In this document: positions 54,970-64,000 of the stretch, piece after piece
How the letters are laid out: every line of letters begins with the position of its first letter
How positions within the stretch are numbered: position 1 is the stretch's first letter
Source of the DNA: Xanthomonas sacchari
GTDB taxonomy: Bacteria > Pseudomonadota > Gammaproteobacteria > Xanthomonadales > Xanthomonadaceae
Length of the DNA: 64,000 nucleotides
NCBI RefSeq assembly: GCF_024266585.1
Contig: NZ_CP100647.1
Coordinates: forward strand, 3,329,001 to 3,393,000
Reading direction: 5' to 3'
Made by a program: the position numbers and the translations under genes
Notes under the pieces: model-generated
Told to the model about the DNA's origin: nothing
What the model saw: only the letters and a program-made list of their open reading frames with translations
Databases searched by the model: none

Positions 54970-56727
54970 TCAGGGCGCCGGCGCGGTCTGCAGCACTTCG
55001 GCGCTGCCGACGGGGTTGCGCGGGTCGCTGCCGCCGCTGAGCACGTTGCGGCGCTTGTCCCATTCCACCGTCTGCAGGTTGCCCCAGACGTGGCTGGAGC
55101 CGTGGCCGTCCTCGGCGGTGTCGCCGGGCAGCTTGAGCGCATGCCCCATCGCTTCCAGGCCCTTGGCCGTGGCCGCGTCGAAGGTGCCGGTCTCGGCTTC
55201 GATCACGTCCGGCAGCCACTGGTGGTGATAGCGCGGCAACGCCGCGACCTGCTGCGCAGTGAGGCCGTCGTCGTAGCCGAGGATGCCGAGCAGCACCATG
55301 GTGATGATGCGGCTGCCGCCCGGGGTGCCGAGCACGATCGCCTTGTCCGCGTTCTCCATGAAGGTCGGCGACATCGAACTGAGCGGGCGCTTGCCCGGCT
55401 TGGGTGCGTTGGCCGCGTAGCCCATCACGCCGAAGGCGTTGGGCGTGCCCGGACGCAGCGCGAAATCGTCCATCTCGTTGTTGAGCAGCACGCCGGTGCC
55501 CTTGGGAATCAAGCCAGAGCCGTACAGCAGGTTGACCGTCTGGGTGGCGCCGACGCGGTTGCCCTCGCCGTCGATGATCGAGAAATGCGTGGTCTCGTCG
55601 TCTTCCAGCGGGGTCGGCTGGCCGGACAGCAGGTCGCTGGGCGTGGCCTTCTCCGGGTTGATGCCCGAACGCAGACCCACCGCGTAGTCCTTGCTCAGCA
55701 GGATGCGCTGCGGCACGTGGGTGAAATCCGGGTCGCCCAGGAAGAAGGTGCGGTCGCGGTAGGCGCGGCGCATCGCTTCCACGGTCAGGTGCACGCGGTG
55801 CACCGGGTCCATGCTCTTGAGGTCGTAGCCTTCCAGGATCTGCAGCATGCTGGCCAGGGCGATGCCGCCGGAGGACGGCGGCGGCGCGGTGGTGATGGTC
55901 CAGCCCTTGTAGTCGAAGCGGATCGGCGTGCGTTCCTTGACCGTGTAGCCGGCCAGTTCCTCCGCGGTCCAGCGCCCGCCGGCCTGCTTGACCCCGGCCA
56001 GCAGCTTCCTGGCGGTGGTGCCGCGGTAGAAGCCGTCGAAGCCCTTGTCGCCCAGCAACTGCAGCGTGTTCGCCAGTTCCGGCTGCTTGAACAGGTCGCC
56101 CTCGGCGATCGGCCGGCCGTTGCGCAGGTAGACCTCGCGGGTGCCGGGATAGCGCTCCATCACCTTGCGCCGCGACTGGTAGCCCTCGGCCATGCGCGCG
56201 TACACCGGGAAGCCCTCGCGGGCGATGCGGATCGCCGGCGCCAGCGACTGCCGCAGCGGCAGCCGGCCGTGCTTGGTCGCCAGTTCCACCAGCGCCGCCG
56301 GCAGCCCGGGAATGCCGGCCGACCACGGGCCGTTGATCGAGCGGTCGCGGTCCAGTTCGCCCTTGGCATCTAGGAACGCGGCCGGCGTCGCCGATTCCGG
56401 CGCGGTCTCGCGCGCGTCCAGCATCACGTCCTTGCCGGTCTTGGCGTCGTGCAGCAGGAAGAAACCGCCGCCGCCGAGGCCGGAGCTGATCGGTTCGACC
56501 ACCGACAGCGTCGAGGACACCGCCACCGCGGCGTCGAAGGCATTGCCGCCCTCGCGCAGGATCTGCAGGCCCGCCTCGGTGGCCAGCCGGTGGCCGCTGG
56601 CGATGGCGGCGCCGGGCGGATGCGCGGCCGGGGCGGTGGCAGTCGCTTCGGCGACCGGGGCCTCGGCCCACGCCGACGGCGTCAGGACCAGGGCGAGCAG
56701 CAGGACACGGCGGACGAGGCTTCTCAT
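54970..56727 (-). CDS. ggt: Gamma-glutamyltransferase
   Basis: 585 aa with signal peptide ([15 protein letters not shown]). The self-cleaving site is [15 protein letters not shown]: the Thr that becomes the new N-terminus and nucleophile is about residue 379. [14 protein letters not shown] is the large-subunit motif, and [11 protein letters not shown] contains the Ser pair of the oxyanion site. It breaks down glutathione and other gamma-glutamyl compounds in the periplasm. Start ATG 56727 overlaps the ferredoxin stop by 4 bp. Confidence 0.94.
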   Translation of the reverse strand: MRSLVRRVLLLALVLTPSAWAEAPVAEATATAPAAHPPGAAIASGHRLATEAGLQILREGGNAFDAAVAVSSTLSVVEPISSGLGGGGFFLLHDAKTGKDVMLDARETAPESATPAAFLDAKGELDRDRSINGPWSAGIPGLPAALVELATKHGRLPLRQSLAPAIRIAREGFPVYARMAEGYQSRRKVMERYPGTREVYLRNGRPIAEGDLFKQPELANTLQLLGDKGFDGFYRGTTARKLLAGVKQAGGRWTAEELAGYTVKERTPIRFDYKGWTITTAPPPSSGGIALASMLQILEGYDLKSMDPVHRVHLTVEAMRRAYRDRTFFLGDPDFTHVPQRILLSKDYAVGLRSGINPEKATPSDLLSGQPTPLEDDETTHFSIIDGEGNRVGATQTVNLLYGSGLIPKGTGVLLNNEMDDFALRPGTPNAFGVMGYAANAPKPGKRPLSSMSPTFMENADKAIVLGTPGGSRIITMVLLGILGYDDGLTAQQVAALPRYHHQWLPDVIEAETGTFDAATAKGLEAMGHALKLPGDTAEDGHGSSHVWGNLQTVEWDKRRNVLSGGSDPRNPVGSAEVLQTAPAP

Positions 56728-57008
56728 GCGGCGGGGGGCTCCTGTGGGTACAACTCGGGGTGATCGCGCTGCAGGCGCTGCAACTTGGCCAGCAACTGCG
56801 CGTGGGTTTCCGGGATGGCCGGGTCCGGGTCGATGCATTCCACCGGGCACACCACCACGCACTGCGGCTCGTCGAAATGGCCGACGCATTCGGTGCAGCG
56901 GGCCGGGTCGATCACGTAGATCGTCTCGCCCATGGCGATGGCCTGGTTCGGGCAGGCCGGCTCGCAGACGTCGCAGTTGACGCAGAGCTCGTTGATCTTG
57001 AGGGACAT
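56724..57008 (-). CDS. Ferredoxin, YfhL-type 2[4Fe-4S]
   Basis: 94 aa. First cluster set: C-x2-C-x2-C-x3-C-P in LCVNCDVCEPACP. Second: CTECVGHFDEPQCVVVCP, with the 8-residue insertion between the second and third Cys typical of YfhL/Fdx ferredoxins of the Alvin type. Carries electrons at low potential in the cytoplasm. Stop overlaps the ggt start (ATGA). The link to ggt is positional. Confidence 0.93.
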   Translation of the reverse strand: MSLKINELCVNCDVCEPACPNQAIAMGETIYVIDPARCTECVGHFDEPQCVVVCPVECIDPDPAIPETHAQLLAKLQRLQRDHPELYPQEPPAA

Positions 57009-57354
57009 GTGGCGCAATTCGGCACTGACCCGGGCAGTTTACCGGATCGGGGCGGGACGGCCCCGCGAAGGCGCCGCCACAGTACGGAACGCTGTATTGC
57101 CGCCGCGCCGGACCGGCGAAGCGAACGGCCCGTGGCGATTGACGCCGGTGCCGGCCAGGCCTAGAGTCGCCGCGTCGAAAATGGCTGGCCTGGTCTCGGT
57201 AGGCCCAGGCCCTTCTCCGCGCTGGCGGAGAGGCTCTGTTCGCGCCGTGCCGCGCGATTCCCCGACAGTCCCCGTGTCCATCGTCCCGGGGTCTGTCCGT
57301 GGGCCGCCTTCGACCGGGCTTGCTGCGGCGGATCCCTCCAGCAGGAGCCAACGC
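57009..57354. other. Divergent intergenic region without recognised gene
   Basis: 346 bp between the ferredoxin and the NmrA-like gene. Both promoters should be here, but no clear hexamers or operators were seen. Confidence 0.4.
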
Positions 57355-58314
57355 ATGTCCCCGATTCCCCTTTCCGGTCCCCTCCTCGTCTATCTCGGCA
57401 ACGGCGTGCAGGGCGCCGCCGTGGTCCGCGCCGCACGCCGGCACGGCCTGGCCGTCCGCGCCCTGGTTCGCGAAGGCGCGGCCACCGCGGCGCTGCAGGC
57501 ACTGGGCGCGGAGGTGGTCGCAGCCGACCTGGACGATCCCGCCGCCATGCTCGCGGCCAGCCGCGGCGTCGCCCACGCGGTGCTGCAGTTGCCCGCCGGC
57601 CCCGGCGAGACGACGCTGGCGCGGGCCAGACATGCACTGGCCGCCGCGCGCGCGGCGCGGCTGACCTCATTCGTGCTGAAGCTGAGCAGCGCGCCGCTGC
57701 CGGCGCCGTGTCCGGAACCCAGTCTGCGCACCAACGCCGACCTCGCGGCGCTGGCGCGCGGCGCCGGCCTGCCCTGCGCGATCCTGTGGCCGACGCTGTA
57801 CCTGGACAACCTGCTGAAGCCCTCGGCGCGTACTGAGATCGTGGCACACGGTGTTTTCGCACCGCCGATCGCCGCCGCGCAACGCATCGCCTGGACCTCG
57901 GCAGATGCCTGCGCCGAGGCTGCACTGGCACTGCTGCGGTACGGCACGGACGGCGGCTGCTACCGGATCGCCGGCACCGAGAGCCTGACCGGCCCGGAAC
58001 TGGTGCAGCGGCTCACGGCCGGGCTCGGCCGCCCGGTGTGCTATCGCGCGCAGCCGCTGGATGTGTTCGAGCGCGAGGTGGATGCGGCGCTGGGCGCCGG
58101 CCATGGACGCGTGGTGGCATCGAAGTTCCGCTTCTTCGCCGAGTTCCCGCAGCAGGCCGATGCGCTGCTCGCCGCGCCGCTGCAGGCACAGCCTGGACTG
58201 GAGACGTTCCGACCCGGGTCGATCGACGCCTGGATCGCCGCGCATCGGCAGGCCTTGCTGGCGCCATCCTCCGCATGGAGCGGTCCGGCAACCGACTGGT
58301 CAAACAGCGGCTAA
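57355..58314 (+). CDS. NmrA-like NAD(P)-binding protein (atypical SDR)
   Basis: 319 aa, ATG after GGAG. Rossmann N-terminus LLVYLGNGVQGAAVVRAARR gives a G-x-x-x-x-G type dinucleotide loop, with GNGVQG instead of the usual TGATGxxG. LVREGAATAALQALGAEVVA and ADLDDPAAMLAASRGV follow the NmrA/HSCARG pattern. No catalytic Tyr-x-x-x-Lys is obvious, so it may be a redox sensor rather than an enzyme. Its stop overlaps by 3 bp the stop of the convergent kinase gene. Confidence 0.8.
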   Translation: MSPIPLSGPLLVYLGNGVQGAAVVRAARRHGLAVRALVREGAATAALQALGAEVVAADLDDPAAMLAASRGVAHAVLQLPAGPGETTLARARHALAAARAARLTSFVLKLSSAPLPAPCPEPSLRTNADLAALARGAGLPCAILWPTLYLDNLLKPSARTEIVAHGVFAPPIAAAQRIAWTSADACAEAALALLRYGTDGGCYRIAGTESLTGPELVQRLTAGLGRPVCYRAQPLDVFEREVDAALGAGHGRVVASKFRFFAEFPQQADALLAAPLQAQPGLETFRPGSIDAWIAAHRQALLAPSSAWSGPATDWSNSG

Positions 58315-58808
58315 CCCAACGGCGGCGGCAACGGCGCGCGACTGTGGCGGATCAGCAGGGTCTTGCCGCGGAACGGCGCGAGCTTGGCCAGCAGCAGCGC
58401 GCGCTCCTCGCGGTGGTAGTCGCGGCTCCAGGCCAGCATCCGCGGCAGCCGCGCCAGGGTCGGCCGATAGGCGGCGGCCTCCAGGCCCAGCCACTGCCGG
58501 CCGAGGCGCAGCACGATCTGCAGGGTGGTGCGCCAGGGTGCCGCGTCGATCACCACGATGTGGTCGGCGCGCGCGAGCGCCGCGTCGGCCCATTTGAACT
58601 GCACGCCTTCGACGATCCAGCGCTCGCCGTCGACGATGCGCTGCAGCAGCGGCCGCTTGTCCTCGAGGGGCCGACGGACGTCGCCCTCGGCGCTGCGGAC
58701 CCAGTGCAGATCGTCCAGAGCATGGCAGGCAATGCCGTGACGGCGGCCCAGCCGGCGCGCCAGGGTGGTCTTGCCGGCGCCGGTGGGGCCGGTGATGAAG
58801 ATCCGCAT
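58311..58808 (-). CDS. Small P-loop kinase (adenylate-kinase-like)
   Basis: 165 aa. Walker A in FITGPTGAGKTTLARRL; DDLHWVRSA near residue 33 and WIVEGVQFKW near 65 match DNA topology-modulation/FlaR-like AAA kinases, where an Asp and a Trp-rich segment contact the substrate. IVVIDAAPWRTTLQIVLR is the third strand. Cytoplasmic; substrate unknown. Confidence 0.75.
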   Translation of the reverse strand: MRIFITGPTGAGKTTLARRLGRRHGIACHALDDLHWVRSAEGDVRRPLEDKRPLLQRIVDGERWIVEGVQFKWADAALARADHIVVIDAAPWRTTLQIVLRLGRQWLGLEAAAYRPTLARLPRMLAWSRDYHREERALLLAKLAPFRGKTLLIRHSRAPLPPPLG

Positions 58809-58938
58809 CGCCTGTGCCCTGCCCGAAAGTGCGCAACCACGCGACGGCAGGCAGCGCGTCCGCGCGACGTGACCGCCCGTTGCGGGCGGCGCGGAATCGC
58901 CGGACCGGCGCGCATCGGCGCGACGGTCCGCGCGGGGC

Positions 58939-59433
58939 TTACTTGGCTTCGACGAAGATGTAGTCGGCGCCGGTCGGCTTGACCACGGCTTCGACGCGGG
59001 CGTTGTCGGCCGGGGCGCCGATGTAGACCACGCGCACGCCCTTCATGGTGTTCGGCTCGACCTTGGCGAACGCGGCGGCGATCAGGTCGGCCATCTTGGC
59101 CGAGGCCGAGGAGCCGAACGCCAGCATGTTGCCCGGCTGGATGCCGCGGCCGATAGCGGTGGTGGCGCTCTCGACCTGGCGCTCGTACTTGGCCTGGAAA
59201 TCGGCATCCGATTCCGGCGGCAGGTAGTAGAGGAACGGGCTGTTGGTGACGTTGCCCATGTTCTGGATCGCCACCTCCTGCAGGTACTTCTTCCAGCCGG
59301 CGTCGTCGTCCTTGGCCGGGGCGGTCAGCGCGGGCTGCGCATCGGCGACCGGCTTGGCGGCCTCTTCCTTCTTGCAGGCGGTGAAGCCCAGGGCCAGCGA
59401 AGCGATCAGCAACGCGCGTGCGGTGGTGTTCAT
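58939..59433 (-). CDS. Lipoprotein of unknown function
   Basis: 164 aa. Lipobox LGFTAC at residues 15-20 followed by KKEEAAKP. The mature protein has a helical region (DDDAGWKKYLQEVAIQNMGN) and an alpha/beta region (MKGVRVVYIGAPADNARVEA) ending DYIFVEAK. No family recognised. It lies just downstream of coaD on the same strand, probably separately expressed. Confidence 0.75.
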   Translation of the reverse strand: MNTTARALLIASLALGFTACKKEEAAKPVADAQPALTAPAKDDDAGWKKYLQEVAIQNMGNVTNSPFLYYLPPESDADFQAKYERQVESATTAIGRGIQPGNMLAFGSSASAKMADLIAAAFAKVEPNTMKGVRVVYIGAPADNARVEAVVKPTGADYIFVEAK

Positions 59434-59473
59434 GGAACGGCTCCCTCTGTGTCGTCAGTGAATGGTGGGCGGC

Positions 59474-60582
<1,109 letters not shown>

Positions 60583-60795
60583 CGGCGGCCTCGCGGGGGC
60601 CGGGACAGGCGGGACGGGGAACGCAGGGACGGCATGGGCGGCGGGCGGCGGAAACGGGGTCCGGATCATAGACCAGCCCGCTGACCAGCGTATGCGCGGC
60701 GCGGCGCTTGAAGCCGGCCGCGGCCGCCACCATGTCGGCCGGCAGAGCCGCGCCCTCCTCCGCGCGGCCGCCCATCCTTCATGGAGCACCTACCG

Positions 60796-62700
60796 ATGAG
60801 CGTGGAAACCCAAAAAGAAACCCTGGGCTTTCAGACCGAGGTCAAGCAGCTGCTGCAGCTGATGATCCATTCGCTGTATTCCAACAAGGAGATCTTCCTG
60901 CGCGAGCTGATCTCCAACGCCTCCGACGCCGCCGACAAGCTGCGCTTCGAGGCGCTGGTCAAGCCGGAGCTGCTGGACGGCAACGCGCAACTGCGCATCC
61001 GCATCGGCTTCGACAAGGAGGCCGGCACCGTCACCATCGACGACAACGGCATCGGCATGAGCCGCGAAGAGATCGTCGCGCACCTGGGCACCATCGCCAA
61101 GTCCGGCACCTCCGACTTCCTCAAGCACCTGTCCGGCGACCAGAAGAAGGACTCGCACCTGATCGGCCAGTTCGGCGTGGGCTTCTACAGCGCCTTCATC
61201 GTTGCCGACCAGGTCGACGTGTACAGCCGCCGCGCCGGCCTGCCGGCCAGCGAAGGCGTGCACTGGTCCTCGCGCGGCGAAGGCGAGTTCGAGGTCGCCA
61301 CGATCGAGAAGGCCGAGCGCGGCACCCGCATCGTGCTGCACCTGAAGGACGACGAGAAGGACTTCGCCGACGGCTGGAAGCTGCGCGGCATCGTGCGCAA
61401 GTACTCCGACCACATCGCCCTGCCTATCGAACTGCCCAAGGAGCACTACGGCGAGGACAAGGACAAGCCGGAAACCCTCGAGTGGGAAACGGTCAACCGC
61501 GCCAGCGCGCTGTGGACGCGCCCGCGCAACGAGATCAAGGACGAGGAATACCAGGAGCTGTACAAGCACATCGCCCACGACCACGAGAACCCGGTGGCGT
61601 GGAGCCACAACAAGGTCGAGGGCAAGCTGGAGTACACCTCGCTGCTGTACGTGCCCGGCCGCGCGCCGTTCGACCTGTACCAGCGCGACGCCTCGCGCGG
61701 GCTCAAGCTGTACGTGCAGCGCGTCTTCATCATGGACCAGGCCGAGCAGTTCCTGCCGCTGTACCTGCGCTTCATCAAGGGCATCGTCGATTCCAGCGAC
61801 CTGCCGCTGAACGTCTCGCGCGAGATCCTGCAGTCCGGCCCGGTGATCGACTCGATGAAGTCGGCGCTGACCAAGCGCGCCCTGGACATGCTGGAGAAGC
61901 TGGCCAAGGACGATGCCGAGCGCTACCAGGGCGTGTGGAAGAACTTCGGCCAGGTGCTGAAGGAAGGCCCGGCCGAGGACTTCGGCAACCGCGAGAAGAT
62001 CGCCGGCCTGCTGCGTTTCGCCTCCACCCATGGCAGCGACGGCACGCAAAACGTGTCGCTGGCCGACTACGTGGCGCGGATGCAGGACGGCCAGGACAAG
62101 CTGTACTACCTGACCGGCGAGAGCTACGCGCAGATCAAGGACAGCCCGCACCTGGAGGTGTTCCGCAAGAAGGGCATCGAAGTGCTGCTGCTCACCGACC
62201 GCATCGACGAGTGGCTGATGAGCTACCTCACCGAGTTCGACGGCAAGTCCTTCGTCGACGTGGCGCGCGGCGACCTGGACCTGGGCAAGCTCGACAGCGA
62301 AGAAGAGAAGCAAGCCAAGGAAGAAGCCGCCAAGGCCAAGCAGGGCCTGGTCGAGCGCATCCAGAACGTGCTCAAGGACGACGTGGCCGAAGTGCGCGTC
62401 TCGCACCGCCTGACCGACTCGCCGGCGATCCTCGCCATCGGCCAAGGCGACCTGGGCCTGCAGATGCGGCAGATCCTGGAAGCCAGCGGCCAGAAGCTGC
62501 CGGAGAGCAAGCCGGTGTTCGAGTTCAACCCGGCGCACCCGCTGATCGAGAAGCTGGACTCGGAAGCCGATGGGGAGCGCTTCGGTGATCTGGCTCGGGT
62601 GCTGTTCGATCAGGCTGCGTTGGCGGCTGGGGATAGCCTCAAGGACCCGGCAGCGTATGTGCGGCGGCTCAATAAGCTGTTGTTGGAGTTGTCGGTATAG
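60796..62700 (+). CDS. htpG: Hsp90 chaperone HtpG
   Basis: 634 aa. N-terminal ATPase: [40 protein letters not shown] and [18 protein letters not shown] are the nucleotide-site motifs of Hsp90. Middle domain: [16 protein letters not shown] with the catalytic Arg loop. The C-terminal dimerisation region is intact, without the eukaryotic MEEVD. ATG at 60796 follows GGAGCACC; the upstream in-frame ATG at 60781 is less likely. A clear terminator follows. Confidence 0.97.
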   Translation: MSVETQKETLGFQTEVKQLLQLMIHSLYSNKEIFLRELISNASDAADKLRFEALVKPELLDGNAQLRIRIGFDKEAGTVTIDDNGIGMSREEIVAHLGTIAKSGTSDFLKHLSGDQKKDSHLIGQFGVGFYSAFIVADQVDVYSRRAGLPASEGVHWSSRGEGEFEVATIEKAERGTRIVLHLKDDEKDFADGWKLRGIVRKYSDHIALPIELPKEHYGEDKDKPETLEWETVNRASALWTRPRNEIKDEEYQELYKHIAHDHENPVAWSHNKVEGKLEYTSLLYVPGRAPFDLYQRDASRGLKLYVQRVFIMDQAEQFLPLYLRFIKGIVDSSDLPLNVSREILQSGPVIDSMKSALTKRALDMLEKLAKDDAERYQGVWKNFGQVLKEGPAEDFGNREKIAGLLRFASTHGSDGTQNVSLADYVARMQDGQDKLYYLTGESYAQIKDSPHLEVFRKKGIEVLLLTDRIDEWLMSYLTEFDGKSFVDVARGDLDLGKLDSEEEKQAKEEAAKAKQGLVERIQNVLKDDVAEVRVSHRLTDSPAILAIGQGDLGLQMRQILEASGQKLPESKPVFEFNPAHPLIEKLDSEADGERFGDLARVLFDQAALAAGDSLKDPAAYVRRLNKLLLELSV

Positions 62701-62729
62701 GCCTGAGACGTGTGATCACGAAAGAACGA

Positions 62730-62756
62730 AGCCGGCATCTGCCGGCTTTGTTTTTT
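62730..62756 (+). terminator. Rho-independent terminator of htpG
   Basis: Stem AGCCGGCA / TGCCGGCT followed by TTGTTTTTT, 30 bp past the stop codon. Confidence 0.9.
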
Positions 62757-63151
62757 ACACAGCCCACTCCGATTGCCCGAAGCCGAACAAACTTTGCGAG
62801 ATTCTGGTGCCGTATTGAGATTATTGGCTCAAGGCAGAATACGGCGTAGGCACCAATTCGAGCCGGTCGGCGTGGTCACGGACGCGCCCCTTGGCACCAC
62901 CAGAAAACACGCGCCCGATGGGACAAGGCGACTCTGGCGTGCGGCGCGACACGTATGCGTCGCCACACTATCTAATGCCTGTCTTACCCGACATCGCCTG
63001 CCACTTCCTCACGCTGACCAGCTTGCTACTTATCGCAAAAAATATGATAGATAGCAGCCACTAATGGAATTTAAGCCAACGACACATTAAATAAACCACC
63101 TTGACTTCAAAAGCCCATCAAAGCATGCACAGAAAACATTCCACCTTAAAT
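62757..63151. other. Gene-free region with shift to low GC
   Basis: No supported gene. From about 62990 the sequence becomes strikingly AT-rich compared with everything upstream, suggesting acquired DNA or its remnants. Confidence 0.5.
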
Positions 63152-63442
63152 TCACTTAAGCTGCATATCAACTCTATTTATTGACTTCAACAAGATGCCG
63201 CAAATCAGCAGGAGACAAACACCACCAACAGCCATAGCATTCATCAAAAAAAGATCAAACCAACTCAAAAACACCAAATGGCCGTGTTGATTATATTCGT
63301 AGATCTTGCCAACCGAATAATCCGCAACCCGAGGACTCTTCGAAATGAGCACGCGAGTAATGTAAGGCTCGCCAAGAAAAATCATGGCCGCCCCAGTAAG
63401 AAAACTCGGCATTACGAAAAGCCTGGCAACTTTAGTCTTCAT
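63152..63442 (-). CDS. Small two-helix membrane protein in AT-rich DNA
   Basis: 96 aa, ATG 63442. Two hydrophobic segments: LFVMPSFLTGAAMIFLG (about 8-24) and LMNAMAVGGVCLLLICGIL (about 66-84), with a polar loop of about 40 residues between them (ISKSPRVADYSVGKIYEYN). Codon use and GC differ from core genes, so it is probably acquired. No family recognised. Its coding status rests on a full-length uninterrupted frame and sensible topology. Confidence 0.5.
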   Translation of the reverse strand: MKTKVARLFVMPSFLTGAAMIFLGEPYITRVLISKSPRVADYSVGKIYEYNQHGHLVFLSWFDLFLMNAMAVGGVCLLLICGILLKSINRVDMQLK

Positions 63443-63809
63443 TGATCACCGAACCATAAATTGCGCGCCAGCATGCATTGAAGCTTCCGCGCTACCCGGT
63501 CAAACGAAAATCCTCTGCAAGACCTATGATGACCTTGTCGAATTATCGAATCAGCTCAGGGATGGCTGTCAAGGAAATTCTAGGCGCCCGATGAACAGCC
63601 TCTCGCTTACTCGAAACCTTGGACGTCGTTAGTCTATCAACTGCACAATCCTTAGCGATCAGTCATTACGTTGACTCCGACGTGGTGCAGAGCATGCAAG
63701 ATATCTGCGCGGCATGCGGGTAAAGCCTCCAGGTGACCTGACGCTCCCAGTCTTCTCCCGAAGCGCCTTGCAGGCGAGAATCCGCCTTATTTCCTGGCCG
63801 CCTTCTTCG
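63443..63809. other. Gene-free region before the dehydrogenase
   Basis: GC rises back to normal from about 63680. No gene, tRNA or clear attachment site recognised. Confidence 0.4.
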
Positions 63810-64000
63810 ATGAACAGCAACCCCACCATCACGCTGTCCCTGGACCAGGCCACCACCCTGGTCGACCGCATCCTGTCCCACGCCGGCTTCAGCCCAGCGC
63901 ATGTGCACGCCCTCACCCACACAATCGTGGCCGGCGAGCGCGACGGCTGTGCCTCGCACGGGCTGTACCGGACGCTCGGCTGCGTGGCGACGCTGCGCAA
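63810..64000 (+). CDS. Ldh_2 family dehydrogenase (malate/L-lactate or delta1-piperideine-2-carboxylate reductase type), 5' end only
   Basis: Only the first 63 codons are in the window: MNSNPTITLSLDQATTLVDR, then HAGFSPAHVHALTHTIVAGE and RDGCASHGLYRTLG. The x-x-G-x-x-SHG-x-x-R pattern near residue 50 is the N-terminal signature of the NAD(P)-dependent malate/lactate dehydrogenase family that includes ketimine reductases such as DpkA. No promoter is assigned. Substrate cannot be told from this fragment. Confidence 0.7.
   Translation, partial: MNSNPTITLSLDQATTLVDRILSHAGFSPAHVHALTHTIVAGERDGCASHGLYRTLGCVATLR

Noticed and set aside
56728-57633. Long N-terminal extension of ggt in the same frame
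   Set aside because: It runs antisense to, or over, the ferredoxin gene, which has perfect cluster motifs; ggt starts at its own signal peptide.
58311-58314. Shared stop codons of the convergent NmrA-like and kinase genes as a possible assembly error
   Set aside because: Both frames end normally (TAA and TAG on opposite strands using the same bases), which is simply tight convergent packing.

Overview
The window is a high-GC chromosomal segment from a Xanthomonas-like gammaproteobacterium (Xanthomonadaceae). Grounds: the MurL/MurD2 pair for D-glutamate entry into peptidoglycan, a fused aspartate kinase/diaminopimelate decarboxylase, many S9 peptidases, gene orders such as rsmD-coaD and ferredoxin-ggt, and dispersed GGGAATC-type spacer repeats. 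Most of it is core genome; two stretches look accessory: about 6.4-9.4 kb and about 62.8-63.7 kb.

Layout. 1-6.4 kb is a peptide-use region: a truncated S9 peptidase, an OPT oligopeptide transporter, a tandem array of about 134-bp hairpin repeats, and a POT peptide permease. 6.4-9.4 kb holds a small, lower-GC, probable RiPP (ribosomally made, modified peptide) locus: two near-identical 54-aa precursor-like peptides in tandem, a terminator, and a lone asparagine-synthetase-like enzyme. It is bracketed by decayed second copies of the two flanking genes (a POT 3' end and an S9 peptidase internal fragment). 9.4-12 kb has a secreted small protein and an intact S9 peptidase. 12.1-17 kb is a large autotransporter with 324-bp internal repeats and a Clp/CRP-like operator cluster upstream.

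18-30.5 kb is housekeeping: ssb, ispB, dienelactone hydrolase, murD2-murL-membrane protein-lysA in a tightly overlapping minus-strand group, phzF-type isomerase, glycine-zipper protein, OsmC and a histone-like HU protein. 30.6-34.2 kb has small envelope and stress genes and a SET-domain methyltransferase. 34.4-40.8 kb is the SUF Fe-S operon (Rrf2 regulator, sufB, sufC, sufD, sufS), followed by a GNAT enzyme and a Rieske protein. 41-44 kb has a chemoreceptor behind a sigma-28-like promoter, then upp. 44-45.8 kb is a GH9 lipoprotein cellulase. 46-54 kb is one plus-strand operon for an RND efflux pump (outer-membrane factor, adaptor, pump) whose last two genes are a two-component system, all joined by stop/start overlaps. 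54-60.6 kb holds an MBL hydrolase, ggt-ferredoxin, an NmrA-like protein, a P-loop kinase, a lipoprotein, coaD and rsmD. htpG follows, then an AT-rich stretch with one orphan membrane protein, and the start of a malate/lactate-type dehydrogenase at the right edge.

The most promising novelty is the 6.86-9.0 kb peptide locus: it has a cyclase-like enzyme but no recognisable lasso B protease or leader-binding protein, and the peptides lack the usual lasso ring geometry. No tRNA, rRNA, CRISPR array or intact insertion sequence was recognised. All identifications are from reading sequence and motifs; no database search was run.
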